From: Arthrobacter sp. H-02-3
GTDB taxonomy: Bacteria > Actinomycetota > Actinomycetes > Actinomycetales > Micrococcaceae
Direction of reading: 5' to 3'
DNA length: 47,454 nucleotides
Assembly (NCBI RefSeq): GCF_003097355.1
Contig: NZ_PYUI01000029.1
Coordinates: 1 to 47,454, forward strand
The notes under the pieces were generated by a model. The model worked only from the letters and a program-made list of their open reading frames with translations. It made no database searches and had not been told where the DNA came from. A program made the position numbers and the translations under genes. Positions 1-8,846 of this stretch are shown piece by piece (position 1 is the stretch's first letter; every line of letters starts with the position of its first letter).

Positions 1-1
1 G

Positions 2-130
2 GACCCCTTCCCCGACTGGCACCACTTCACGGCCGGGCACCCATTCCCCGCCGCAAACACCGACGACCCCGACTGGCCGGCACCCCTCGACGACCCCACC
101 CACGAATGCGCCCTGTACCAATCCGCCTGA
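2..130 (+). CDS. C-terminal end of a gene entering from the left edge
   Basis: An open frame runs from the window edge to a TGA at 128-130 and gives 42 residues, acidic and rich in Pro, Asp and Trp. It contains the segment DPFPDWHHF near its start. Tails of this kind occur at the C-terminus of DUF222/HNH endonuclease-type proteins common in Arthrobacter, but the fragment has no catalytic residues and the family assignment is only an impression. The rest of the gene is outside the window. Confidence 0.4.
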   Translation, partial: DPFPDWHHFTAGHPFPAANTDDPDWPAPLDDPTHECALYQSA

Positions 131-169
131 ACGACCAGTCGCGGGCCGATTCAGATCTTGGGCCTGAGC

Positions 170-514
170 CTAATCTTGGCGGACTATGTCGACCGAGATC
201 TCCGACGCGGGAATCGTTCCTCGGTTCTCCAGCCAGTGAACGGTGTTCCGGTCCTCGGGCCAGCCCACCCCCGGCCCGTAGTCTGTAGTGACTCCATTCC
301 TATGGTCGGTGATCGTTCCCTGCAAGATGTAGACGATGCCCGGTCGGTCTATATGGTCGTGCACCGGGCCGAAGACTCCCCCTGGCTCGAAGGTCACCAT
401 ACGCATTCGAAGCTGGCGCCCGGCCATACCCTCGATCTCAGGGCCGAGGTCAACCGTCGCAAGCAGCTCCGACGTGACACCTTTCGTCTCGGGTACCGCC
501 TGGTCTTTGCTCAT
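170..514 (-). CDS. small single-domain cupin protein
   Basis: The 114-residue product is a small cupin (double-stranded beta-helix). Motif 1 shows H52-D-H54 followed by a conserved G66 (YILQG), and motif 2 carries H93 (TVHW). The usual motif-1 glutamate is not obvious, so metal binding may rest on fewer ligands than usual. The ATG at 514 was chosen over one six codons upstream because a purine-rich GAGAAAG lies just before it. Small cupins of this type bind metal ions and act as dioxygenases, isomerases or sensors; the substrate cannot be deduced. It converges on the gene ending at 130 and is divergent from the AlkD-like gene, so it is probably monocistronic. Confidence 0.8.
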   Translation of the reverse strand: MSKDQAVPETKGVTSELLATVDLGPEIEGMAGRQLRMRMVTFEPGGVFGPVHDHIDRPGIVYILQGTITDHRNGVTTDYGPGVGWPEDRNTVHWLENRGTIPASEISVDIVRQD

Positions 515-775
515 CGCGCTTTCTCTCTGCACTTCCAGGGGCTAGCATTCGACCTTCAACACGAGCTGATCTCCGGACCGACGTGCCCGACGTGCCCGAC
601 GTCACGTCATTGAACCATGGAACCGGAATCGGCGTCTGGGACTTTTCCAGATTCTTTGACCCTCGGGGTTTGGTCAGCACCCCTCTTCAACCGCATCCCG
701 AGTGCGCTCCTGACGGCGCAGGCTGACCGCTTTCCAAGTAGGCTCAACCTCACAATTGATGAACAGGAGGCCGAG

Positions 776-1447
776 GTGGCCGAGACGACGGCGGACGACG
801 TGATGGCGGAACTGGCCGATCTTGAGGACCCGAGGGCACGCGTGGTGAACGAGAAACACGGTGACGATCACGGTGTGAACCTCGGCAAACTGCGCGCACT
901 CGCGAAGCGGCTGAAGACCCAGCAGGACCTCGCGCGCCAGCTTTGGGAGACGGATGACACCGCTGCGCAACTGCTGGCGGTCCTGATCTGCCGCCCGAAG
1001 GCGTTCGAACGTCAAGAGTTGGACTTCATGTTGCGCCAGGCGCGCAGCCCCAAGGTGCACGACTGGCACGTGAACTACGTGGTGAAGAAGACCCCGCACT
1101 CCGAAGAGTTGCGCCTGACCTGGTTGGCCGACCCGGATCCGGTAGTGGCTAGTGCCGGCTGGGCGCTGACCAGCGAACGCGTGGCGAAGAAGCCCGAGGG
1201 CCTCGACCTCGCAGGACTGCTCGACGTCATCGAGGCGGAGATGAAGGACGCCCAGGACCGCCTGCAGTGGGCGATGAACCACTGCCTGGCCCAGATCGGG
1301 ATCGAGCATGCCGAGCACCGCGCCCGCGCCATCGACATCGGTGAGCGCCTGGAGGTGCTCAAGGATTATCCGACTCCCCCGAACTGCACATCTCCGTTCG
1401 CGCCCATCTGGATAACCGAATTGGTGCGCCGACAGCACGATAAATAG
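776..1447 (+). CDS. DNA alkylation repair protein, AlkD-like (HEAT-like repeats)
   Basis: The 223-residue product resembles the AlkC/AlkD-type DNA glycosylase family, an all-helical fold of HEAT-like repeats that excises positively charged alkylated bases such as 3- and 7-methylpurines. Visible signs are an N-terminal helix with LEDPRARVVNEKHGDD, a long helical series and the repeat-like LADPDPVVASAGWAL segment. The frame is open further upstream, but the GTG at 776 is preceded at 5-nt spacing by a perfect AGGAGG (765-770) and is the clear start. The upstream extension overlaps a sequence at 730-754 resembling the island's transposon ends. The family call is moderately sure; substrate specificity is not visible. 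Confidence 0.75.
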   Translation: MAETTADDVMAELADLEDPRARVVNEKHGDDHGVNLGKLRALAKRLKTQQDLARQLWETDDTAAQLLAVLICRPKAFERQELDFMLRQARSPKVHDWHVNYVVKKTPHSEELRLTWLADPDPVVASAGWALTSERVAKKPEGLDLAGLLDVIEAEMKDAQDRLQWAMNHCLAQIGIEHAEHRARAIDIGERLEVLKDYPTPPNCTSPFAPIWITELVRRQHDK

Positions 1448-1644
1448 GAGCGTTCGCACTCGACTGCGACCCCTGCTAGCTCTTGTCGGCAATCGAGCAA
1501 TCCGCCGGAAGCACGCCGCATTGGGACGCCTTGAGTCCCGAAGGAACTTGTCCGGCCGGGCTGCCACCTGCGGATCCGGCAATATTCCGGCCCTCTGCGC
1601 ATCTCGCTCTTGCTCTCTGCGGCCGTTGCGCGTATGAGAAGAGC

Positions 1645-2493
1645 ATGGGTTCGCAACGAGACGTCCTCCGCGGCCGCGTGGCGGTCGTGACTGGCTCGAC
1701 ACGCGGTCTGGGGTTTGCAATGGCCCGGCTACTGGGGCATCAGGGCGCGACGGTGGTGCTGGCGTCCAGGTCGGAAGTGGACGTCGCGGCCGCCGTCGAG
1801 CGGCTGCACACGGAAGGGATCGCGGCGTCCGGACGTCACTGCGACACCGGTGAGCTGGCCGACGTCGAAGCCCTGCGCGACGAGGCCTTAGGCCGCGGGA
1901 CGCTCGACATCTGGGTCAACAACGCCGGAGCCTCAGGTGTCTACGGGCCCACGGCGTCCACGCCGGTCGATGACTTCACGCGAGTGGTGCGCACGAATAT
2001 CCTCGGCACGTTCCACGGGTCGAGGGTTGCGTTGCCCGTGTTCCTCGGCCAAGGCCGCGGCGATCTCGTCAACGTCTATGGCCACGGCGACCAGGGGCCG
2101 GTCGCGCTGCAGAACGCGTATGCGTCGAGCAAGCGCTGGGTCCGCCAGTTCACCGAGACGTTGCGGCTGGAGACCAAGGGCACCGGCGTCCGGGTGCATG
2201 GCATGAATCCGGGATTGGTGATGACAGACATGCTGGGGCACGTCACGTCCCAGCCAGGGTACGAGCATCGACTGGGCGGGCTGCAGGTCGTCGTCGGGCT
2301 CTGGGGGCAGAACCCTGACGACGCCGCGCGCCCTCTCCTGGACCTCGTAACGTCGGACGCCGCCGAGTTCCGGGATCTGACCAAAACGACCATGGTGACC
2401 CGCGGGGTGCGCAACGTGCTGGCCGGACGCCTCCGTCGCGCCAACCGCATGCCCCTGGACGTCGCTGTGCTGGACGCGAACCGCCAGGGCTGA
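1645..2493 (+). CDS. short-chain dehydrogenase/reductase (SDR), atypical active site
   Basis: The 282-residue product has the classical SDR plan: the nucleotide-binding motif TGSTRGLG (residues 16-23), NNAG (92-95) and the catalytic pair Y159-x3-K163. Oxidation or reduction of an alcohol or ketone with NAD(P)(H) is expected. The strand that normally carries the catalytic serine reads LVNVYGHG, and no Ser occupies the usual place about 13 residues before the Tyr, so activity may be altered. The ATG at 1645 was chosen because it follows GAGAAG and directly precedes the Rossmann fold; the frame upstream is open but not SDR-like. Substrate is unknown and there are no obvious operon partners. Confidence 0.85.
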   Translation: MGSQRDVLRGRVAVVTGSTRGLGFAMARLLGHQGATVVLASRSEVDVAAAVERLHTEGIAASGRHCDTGELADVEALRDEALGRGTLDIWVNNAGASGVYGPTASTPVDDFTRVVRTNILGTFHGSRVALPVFLGQGRGDLVNVYGHGDQGPVALQNAYASSKRWVRQFTETLRLETKGTGVRVHGMNPGLVMTDMLGHVTSQPGYEHRLGGLQVVVGLWGQNPDDAARPLLDLVTSDAAEFRDLTKTTMVTRGVRNVLAGRLRRANRMPLDVAVLDANRQG

Positions 2494-2696
2494 CTGAAGA
2501 CTAGCAGGGGTCCATCGCGAGAGTAGCCGGCACAAAATTGGGGCCCGAAAGACTGAAGTCACAGCATTCGCCAAGGTTCTGCCAAGCATCGTCGCTTCCG
2601 GTTGAACGACTCCCTGCTTCCACTTTAGGCTGACGGCAACCAGCGAGCGAGATCCCGCCCGCACGGCCCGGGCCACTCATCATTGGAGTATCACGC

Positions 2697-3203
2697 ATGT
2701 CGATTGCAAAGAAACTGGGCGCTGTCGTCCTGACCACCGCCGTTCTCACCGGTGCAGGTGCCGGAGTCGCCAACGCGGCTCCGACTAAAGCCGCACACTC
2801 GGTCTCCGTTAAGGCGTCCGCAAAGGCCACTGAGGCGAAGGCCAAGGCGCAGTTGAAGAAGCAGGCAGCCGCCGCGAAGCTTGCCGCTGTGAAGGCCAAG
2901 GTCACGTCCCTGAAGGCTGCCGCCGAGGCGAAGAACGCTGCCGCCGTTGCGGATGTCGCACAGAAGCACGCCGCCCAGGAGGCCAAGAAGGTCGCCAAGA
3001 AGGCCACCCAAGCCCAGAAGCGTGAAGCCACGGCAGCGAAAGTGGCAGCCCTAAAGGCAGCCGCTGACGCGAAAGCTGCAGAGGAAGCCGCCGCCGAAGC
3101 TGCGCAGGCCGCCGTCGAGGCCGACGCGAAAGCTGCCGAAAAGGCGGCAGAATCCGCGGCAGAGACCCCTGTCGCGCCGGTGGAGGATCCCGCCGACGCC
3201 TGA
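2697..3203 (+). CDS. exported Ala/Lys-rich coiled-coil protein
   Basis: The 168-residue product has a signal peptide (about residues 1-28, cleavage near VANAA). The mature part is composed almost entirely of Ala, Lys, Glu, Val and Gln in a heptad-like pattern (repeated AAKLAAVKAK-type segments) and should form a long helix or coiled coil. The charge changes from Lys-rich to Glu-rich towards the C-terminus, which ends in a short Pro/Asp tail. No catalytic domain or cell-wall anchor is seen. A TGGAG lies upstream of the ATG. It may bind nucleic acid, teichoic acid or envelope polymers; such low-complexity proteins cannot be assigned a role from sequence. Confidence 0.75.
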   Translation: MSIAKKLGAVVLTTAVLTGAGAGVANAAPTKAAHSVSVKASAKATEAKAKAQLKKQAAAAKLAAVKAKVTSLKAAAEAKNAAAVADVAQKHAAQEAKKVAKKATQAQKREATAAKVAALKAAADAKAAEEAAAEAAQAAVEADAKAAEKAAESAAETPVAPVEDPADA

Positions 3204-3423
3204 TCCGAGCGCCCCTGGCTGCACCCCCTTCCGATACACCGGCCACCATCTGGCGGCCTTAGGGAAGGGGGTGTTGCCGTGTCCCGACACTTTCGCCCAT
3301 CGCCGCGCAGCCGACCGCCCGCAGACCCTGTCCGTCGCGTCCGCTCCGGACTACGATCTTGCCTATTGACCAGACACACGCTGACCGGCACAGAATGGGT
3401 GGTCGCAGAGTGAGGAGAAGGCT

Positions 3424-3948
3424 GTGACCGGAGGGACGCGGCTGAGCGGACCGCACTGGCGGCGAGTGGTGGCGGCCCTCGCCAACAAGGACGCGCGGAC
3501 CGTCTACGCGCAAATCGTACTGGGCGCCAAGCTCGCCGACGTGGTTGCTGATCTGAATGACCAACGGCGGAACCGGGCCATCGCCGCCCTGCTCGAGTCA
3601 GGGCTCGTCGAACGGAATGCTGCCAACGAACTGGAGGCGTCTGAGTCGATCTTCCGCGACCTGCTCACGCAGCAACCCCGGCGACAGGCGCAGACCGGAG
3701 TGGCTCGCTTCATGCGCCTAGGCAGAATCGATCGGTATCCAGCCAACATGGCGGAACGGCGGGAGCTCCTGGCCTGGATTGCCAGCGACGCAATCGAGCC
3801 GGGTGAACACCTAACGGAAAAGCAGGTAAATGAACGGCTCCTCAGTTATACCGATGACGTCGTGATGCTGCGCCGCTACATGATCGACTTCGGGCTATTG
3901 GAACGGACGCCCTCCGGCTCCTCCTACTCACGGCCCGATAAAACATAG
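3424..3948 (+). CDS. DUF2087 domain protein, probable DNA-binding
   Basis: The 174-residue product starts at a GTG with a good GAGGAGAAG ribosome-binding site. The first half looks like a winged-helix domain (repeated short helices with QRRNRAIAALLESGLV). The second half fits DUF2087: an Arg-Tyr-Pro near the start (RYPANMAERRELLAWIA), then HLTEKQVNERL and a final MLRRYMIDFGLLERT. DUF2087 proteins are thought to be transcriptional regulators; ligand and targets are unknown. It precedes the phospholipase D-like gene on the same strand by about 100 bp. Confidence 0.8.
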   Translation: MTGGTRLSGPHWRRVVAALANKDARTVYAQIVLGAKLADVVADLNDQRRNRAIAALLESGLVERNAANELEASESIFRDLLTQQPRRQAQTGVARFMRLGRIDRYPANMAERRELLAWIASDAIEPGEHLTEKQVNERLLSYTDDVVMLRRYMIDFGLLERTPSGSSYSRPDKT

Positions 3949-4055
3949 GCTTGAACCGGACGCTGATCACCCTGTCGGTGGCATTGGTCAGCACAGTCGT
4001 AGGCTATTTTTTGAGACCGGACACTAGCGGCAACGGGCCCCGAAAGAAGGACTGA

Positions 4056-5669
4056 GTGGACAGTAATGCTGGTACGTGGTTTCTGAGTCGCGCCGAGCGG
4101 GGGAATCTGGCCACAGACGTCCACGCGGGGGGTGCCGGATCGCTGTCCTGGTCGGAGGGCAATCTAGTGCGGCCCCTGATTCATGGAGCAACCTACTTCG
4201 CCCGTCTGCATCAGGAGTTGACGGCTCTGCAGACGGGAGACCGCGTGTGGTTCACCGACTGGCGCGGCGACGCCGACGAGCGGCTGCTGGCCGACGGACC
4301 GTCGATCGGCGACGTGCTCTCGGGCTTGGCCCGCGCAGGCGTGGAAGTGCGGGGCCTTGTCTGGAGATCCCACGGAGAGCGCGTATCGGCCCCGATCAGC
4401 AGCCGATCCAACGAGCTGCTAAGTCATCAGATCAACGACGCCGGCGGAGAGGTGCTGCTGGATCAGCGTGTACGCCTCTTCGGCTCCCATCACCAAAAAC
4501 TATTCGTCATCCGCCATCGTGACAATCCGTCGCGGGATGTCGCGTTCGTTGGCGGGATCGACCTTTCCCACAGCCGTCGGGACGATGCCGGCCACGCGGG
4601 CGACCCGCAAGCGGTGGACATGGATTCCCGGTACGGGAAACGCCCCCCGTGGCACGATGCGACCCTCGAACTGCGTGGCCCAGTGGTGGCAGATGTCCTG
4701 GCAGTGTTTGCTGAACGGTGGAACGACCCCCATCCCCTGGACCGGCGCACCCCCTACCGGATGCTGCTGCAACGTCTGGCCCGTATGCCCCGGCACCCCG
4801 AACCGCTCCCGGAGACTGCGCCGCCGCCCCCACCGGCGGGCCCTCACTCCGTGCAGCTGCTGCGCACCTACGGGGTGAAACGTCCTCCGTTCCCGTTCGC
4901 ACCCGAGGGGGAACGCAGCATTGCCCGCGGCTATGCGAAGGCCTTCGCCCGCGCTCGCTCGCTGATCTACATCGAGGACCAGTACCTGTGGTCTACAGAG
5001 GTCGCAACCGGAATTGCGGAGGCCCTCGAACGGAACCCCGAATTGAACGTGATCGCCGTCGTGCCCCGCTACCCCGACTCCGACGGTGCTATAGCAGGAC
5101 CGGCTATCCGGATCGGGCAACTGCGTGCCATCAGGATGCTGCGCCGGGTCGCGCCCGACAGGGTCGGCGTGTTCGATCTGGAGAACAGCGCCGGAACCCC
5201 GATCTACGTCCACGCCAAGATCTGCATCATCGATGACACCTGGATGACCTGCGGCTCAGACAACTTCAACCGCCGATCGTGGACCACCGACAGTGAGCTC
5301 ACCTGCGCCGTACTCGATGCCACTGCTGACAACCGGGAAACTCCCGGCACAGACTCGGACCATGACGCTTCCCGGCCGTTGGCCCACGGGCTCCGGCTCC
5401 AACTCTGGGCGGAACACCTGGGCCTGGACCAGGACGATCCCCGGCTCCTCGACCCGGCGGCTGGGCTCAAGCTTTGGAACACCACCGCAGACGCTCTCGA
5501 CCAATGGCACGAATCCGGGCAGCGCTCGCCTCGCCCCGCCGGACATGCGCGCCTCCACACCCCAGAGCCCGTGTCCTCCCTCCAACGTCTCTGGGCGGTT
5601 CCGCTTAGCCGCCTCGTCGTGGACCCGGACGGCCGCCCCCGTCGGCTGCGTGGCAGTACAGAGTTCTAG
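4056..5669 (+). CDS. phospholipase D-like protein with two HKD motifs
   Basis: The 537-residue protein has the two half-sites of the phospholipase D superfamily. The second is canonical: H386-A-K388-x4-D393 followed by GSDN (400-403). The first has H146-Q-K148 followed by FVGGIDL but no Asp at the standard place, a common variation in this subfamily. There is no signal peptide or membrane segment, so a cytoplasmic or loosely bound enzyme acting on phosphodiesters (phospholipid or nucleic acid) is expected. The GTG start follows AAAGAAGG. A Pro-rich linker at about 250-265 separates the halves. The C-terminal 110 residues are less conserved. Confidence 0.85.
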   Translation: MDSNAGTWFLSRAERGNLATDVHAGGAGSLSWSEGNLVRPLIHGATYFARLHQELTALQTGDRVWFTDWRGDADERLLADGPSIGDVLSGLARAGVEVRGLVWRSHGERVSAPISSRSNELLSHQINDAGGEVLLDQRVRLFGSHHQKLFVIRHRDNPSRDVAFVGGIDLSHSRRDDAGHAGDPQAVDMDSRYGKRPPWHDATLELRGPVVADVLAVFAERWNDPHPLDRRTPYRMLLQRLARMPRHPEPLPETAPPPPPAGPHSVQLLRTYGVKRPPFPFAPEGERSIARGYAKAFARARSLIYIEDQYLWSTEVATGIAEALERNPELNVIAVVPRYPDSDGAIAGPAIRIGQLRAIRMLRRVAPDRVGVFDLENSAGTPIYVHAKICIIDDTWMTCGSDNFNRRSWTTDSELTCAVLDATADNRETPGTDSDHDASRPLAHGLRLQLWAEHLGLDQDDPRLLDPAAGLKLWNTTADALDQWHESGQRSPRPAGHARLHTPEPVSSLQRLWAVPLSRLVVDPDGRPRRLRGSTEF

Positions 5670-5816
5670 GCAAGCCGGTGTGGGCGAGTCGATAGAAATT
5701 GGCGTTCACATGGTCAACGATTGCGGCGCAGCGTGACGGCCACCAAATAGAGCGGAGGCAGAACGGACCGCACCATGGCTTCGTGCCGGACGGTGCGGCC
5801 TTCGTCCTCTGCAAAG

Positions 5817-6422
5817 CTAAGACAGCCGGCTGGAGAATTCCTCGGCAGTCATCGGGGTGGAGAACATCGGGTAGTCGTACGCGATCGCGTTGTCGTGTTC
5901 CTCAACCGATGTTGCAGCGACACAGTCGCTCAAAGTCACGACCTGGTACCCGTTCTCGTAGCCACTGCGCATGGTTGATTCGACGCAACAGTTCGTCAGG
6001 AACCCTCCCAGGACGATGGTGGTGATGCCTTTGCTGCGCAGGATGAAGTCCAGGTTTGTGCTGGCGAAGGTGTCGAGACCCCTTTTGCCTTCAATGACGA
6101 TGTCGCCCCCGGCCGGCGCTAACTCGTCAATGATGGCCGCACCCCAGGTTCCCTTGACGAACACGCCACCGTCCACGACCCCCTTGAGGATCCCGTACGG
6201 ATGCTTGCCGAGCTCGTTGTAGCCCTCGGCAAACGTGATGGGCGCGTGCATTACCGTGACACCGGCCGCGCGGGCCGCCTTTACAACGCGAGCCGTATTG
6301 GCGAGCATGTCCGTTTTTTCCATGACCGGTCGGACAGCGTCATGCAGCCCGCCTCCCTCGGACGTGAAATCGTTCTGGTATTCGATGAGTACAACGGCGG
6401 TGGTGTTCGGATCAAACTTCAA
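5817..6422 (-). CDS. isochorismatase-like cysteine hydrolase
   Basis: The 201-residue product is an isochorismatase/nicotinamidase-superfamily hydrolase. The catalytic triad is recognisable: D18 (YQND), K113 (EGKRGLD) and the nucleophile C146 in TNCCVEST. Such enzymes cleave amide, carbamoyl or vinyl-ether bonds of small molecules such as nicotinamide, biuret or isochorismate; no context identifies the substrate. The start is TTG at 6422, preceded by a strong AGGAGG at 5-nt spacing. The gene faces the phospholipase D-like gene tail to tail. Confidence 0.88.
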   Translation of the reverse strand: MKFDPNTTAVVLIEYQNDFTSEGGGLHDAVRPVMEKTDMLANTARVVKAARAAGVTVMHAPITFAEGYNELGKHPYGILKGVVDGGVFVKGTWGAAIIDELAPAGGDIVIEGKRGLDTFASTNLDFILRSKGITTIVLGGFLTNCCVESTMRSGYENGYQVVTLSDCVAATSVEEHDNAIAYDYPMFSTPMTAEEFSSRLS

Positions 6423-7440
6423 GGCATCCTCCTGATCGGCGGTGACGCGCCCGCGGCAATGCCGACGGTCGAGGTCAGACTAGCCTCGGCCCACGCACAG
6501 GACAAGGGGCCGCGTTGACTCTCTAAAAAGGTCCGGGAACGACGGGGCCGTGGACATCCTTGAGGGATGGGACTGACGATGAGCCAGCGGAAGGCTATCA
6601 CGGTGATCAAGGCCAGGGCGTATGCCTGTGCCGGCCGGTGGGTGATTCCGCAGGCCCACCCGTTCGTCCAACCCGACAACGTTCCCCCGGATCCGCGTTG
6701 TCGCGGTCAAACCGGACCAGAGCATTTCCGATCACCTGTACCGTGTCGCGCGCGCCGCGCGGAGGCTGCCTGGCCGTGCTGGCCGCGGGCGCACGGCGGT
6801 AGGGACACGGCGGTCACCTCGGGATCATGGAGCACTCCCCGCCCGGCGGGCACCGTGCCACTTAGTCGCCGGCATGCCCGTCACCCCGGAGGTCGTGGCC
6901 ACGGTCTGGCACAAATGGTTCGGCACAGCCTCGGCGAAACCGACGGCGAACCGGAAGAGCCCACCACCAAGATGGTTGCCCTGGCCGCTGACCTGCAGCC
7001 GGCACGCCACCTCGGACCGCCGCGCCGAACAGGTCGCCTACGCCACGGTCCAGAGCGCGTCGGACCTGCAGCTGATCGACCTGCCGCTGAACCGGCTCCT
7101 GGGCCTGAAGGCAACTGCACGGCTACGGGCTCCGGGACAACGGGATGGCCGCCCAGGCTGCCGCAGCCGGGATCCGCGTCGGTCAGGCAGGCGACAGGAA
7201 GCTCGCCAGCCGCAACGCCGCCGCACACTCGTCGCCCCGCCACCGCCCGCCCCAGTCCCCGTCCTGGCCGGAGTTCGGTCGCGTACACATCCGGGCCACC
7301 CAGTGCCTTGGCCGGCAGACGATCCATCGCCGCTGATAGCCTCTTCCCCGGAGCAGGGGACCGGCGTAGCTTTGGCTCTTGTCCAGCGGCGCCGGATCCT
7401 TCGACGCCGCGCACAAACACTCAACCCTGAGGAGTCCTCA
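6423..7440. other. about 1 kb with no intact gene, relics only
   Basis: Open frames here are GC-rich accidental ones and none resembles a complete protein. At 6567-6640 on the plus strand a short piece, MSQRKAITVIKARAYA, resembles the N-terminus of a transposase/integrase but loses similarity at once. At 6866-7010 there is a decayed copy of the DUF1871-like gene found again at 27441. Sequence from 7040 to 7430 reads as decayed coding DNA that I do not recognise. Confidence 0.5.
6866..7010 (+). pseudogene. decayed DUF1871-like gene fragment
   Basis: The nucleotide sequence from the AGxPVTP region through ATVWHKWFG to ALAADLQ matches the 3' half of the gene relic at 27441-27758. Here the frame shifts between the WHKWFG part and the EPTTKMVALAADLQ part, and an in-frame TAG lies just upstream. 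Only the C-terminal half remains. The two copies are diverged relics of one family, one outside and one inside the proposed island. Confidence 0.55.
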
Positions 7441-7704
7441 ATGGCACTCTTAGCCATCCAGCACCGCGTCGCCGACTACGACACCTGGCGCAAGGTTTAC
7501 GATTCAGCGGCAGACATGCAGAAGTCCGCCGGCGTGACAAGCGAGTCCGTCCACCGGATGGCCGATGACCCTGACACCGTCTTGGTGCTCCACTACTTCG
7601 ATTCCGTCGAGAAGGCGCGCGCCCTCGCTGCCAACCCGGAGCTAAAGCAAGCCGTCCAGCGCAGCGGCATCGTGGGCGAACCGCGCATCGAAATCTACGA
7701 ATAG
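7441..7704 (+). CDS. small dimeric alpha-beta-barrel-like protein
   Basis: The 87-residue product begins at an ATG preceded by CTGAGGAGT. It has the pattern of single-domain ferredoxin-like proteins of the dimeric alpha-beta-barrel (antibiotic monooxygenase/cyclase-like) group: an N-terminal strand (LLAIQHRV), a helix with DTWRKVYD, the strand VLVLHYF and a helix EKARALAANPELKQAV. Members bind small hydrophobic molecules or act on quinones or polyketides. No catalytic residues can be pointed out. The longer open frame upstream of the ATG is compositional and belongs to the preceding decayed region. Confidence 0.75.
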   Translation: MALLAIQHRVADYDTWRKVYDSAADMQKSAGVTSESVHRMADDPDTVLVLHYFDSVEKARALAANPELKQAVQRSGIVGEPRIEIYE

Positions 7705-7892
7705 GGCAGTCGGCGCTACCTCGGGCCCCGCACGGCCTGGCCACCGACGGCCGGCGCGGCCGCGTCCACACATGGAACGTCAGACCTGCTCCTGCCCAGT
7801 CCGTCTCCGGCGGGCGAACTGCGGAGCCGCAGCGAAGCGCCGGCGATAGCCGAGACCGTGGCCAATGTTGGCGGTTGAGGCAGGAGATGCGC

Positions 7893-8235
7893 GGTCGCGG
7901 CGCCGTCCAAACTCCAGCGACCCTACGGGGACCGGGTGAAGACCGATGCCCGGGATGCCGAGCATCTGGCCCGGTTGACCCTGCTGGGCCAAGTCACCCC
8001 AGTGCGGGTCCCTGCCCCCCTCGCAGGAGGCAGCCCAGGATCTGGTGCGGGCCCGCGAGGACGTCCGCGCGGATCTCGTGCGGGCCAGGAACCGGCTCTC
8101 CAAGCTCCTGCTGCGCCACGGCCTGGTCTCTTCCGGCGGCGATGCCTAGACCGACGCCCACCACACCTGGCTGCACCGGCAAAGAGCAATTCGGCAATAG
8201 GGCCAAGAGCGCAGATCCTCCTTGATGCGGAGTCA
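7893..8235 (+). pseudogene. IS110-family transposase, N-terminal fragment
   Basis: The frame from about 7893 reads KLQRPYGDRVKTDARDAEHL and LLGQVTPVRVP, a signature of the DEDD domain of IS110-family transposases. It then shifts near 8015 to another frame reading AAQDLVRAREDVRADLVRAR and LSKLLLRHG, meets a TAG near 8148, and ends in HTWLHRQRAIRQ. Frameshift, stop and missing C-terminal domain make it inactive. A C-terminal IS110 fragment lies at 16900, but nothing proves that they come from one copy. Confidence 0.85.
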
Positions 8236-8430
8236 CGAAGCCCTGCGAGTCGGGTACTGCCATAAATCCATGATGCGTATTGCCAGTCATCCAACCCGCC
8301 CACCAGGGCGTCATCTCTGGGAGATCGCTGGCTCATGCCGATCGACCAATGTGGATCTTGAACGGATCATGGCCGGAGATTCTTATGTCGATGGTCGATA
8401 CGACATTGAGCGCCACGAAGAGCAGGCGTC

Positions 8431-8733
8431 CTAGAAGTCGGACCGCCGCCATGGCTCCCCAACCGCTTCACGCTCGGCTTCTTGATTCGGGCGAAGATCA
8501 AGCACCTCCGCCACCGACGGGTCGTAATCGACAACGTGTCCGATCCCGACGACACGGTAAGAGCTCGCGTCGTCCGGATGATCACCACCGCACAGTGCGC
8601 ACCAATCACCGTCCGGGCGTGTCACACACAGCACCGGCCGGATCCGATCGAAGACGTGGATGCACACATACGACTTCGTCTCGTAAGGGAGTTGTGGCTC
8701 CGATGTCGGAATCGTCACGGGTATCCATTCCAT
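8431..8733 (-). CDS. hypothetical protein with CxxC motif
   Basis: The frame gives about 100 residues from the ATG at 8733. A short central segment DGDWCALCGGDH could be half of a metal site, and hydrophobic strands (SYVCIHVF, RPVLCVT, RVVGIGHVV) alternate around it, so it looks like a folded small domain rather than chance. No clear ribosome-binding site precedes the ATG, and the frame is open another 32 codons upstream to 8829. I do not recognise a family. It precedes nothing in operon arrangement. Confidence 0.5.
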   Translation of the reverse strand: MEWIPVTIPTSEPQLPYETKSYVCIHVFDRIRPVLCVTRPDGDWCALCGGDHPDDASSYRVVGIGHVVDYDPSVAEVLDLRPNQEAEREAVGEPWRRSDF

Positions 8734-8846
8734 TCGTCGAGGGTTTTCGCGCCCCTCTGACGGTTGCACGTTCGACAGAGGTCCCAGATGTTGTCGATGT
8801 CTAAATAGTCCCTCGAGTGACGACAGCAATGAGCTGAAGACGGCAC

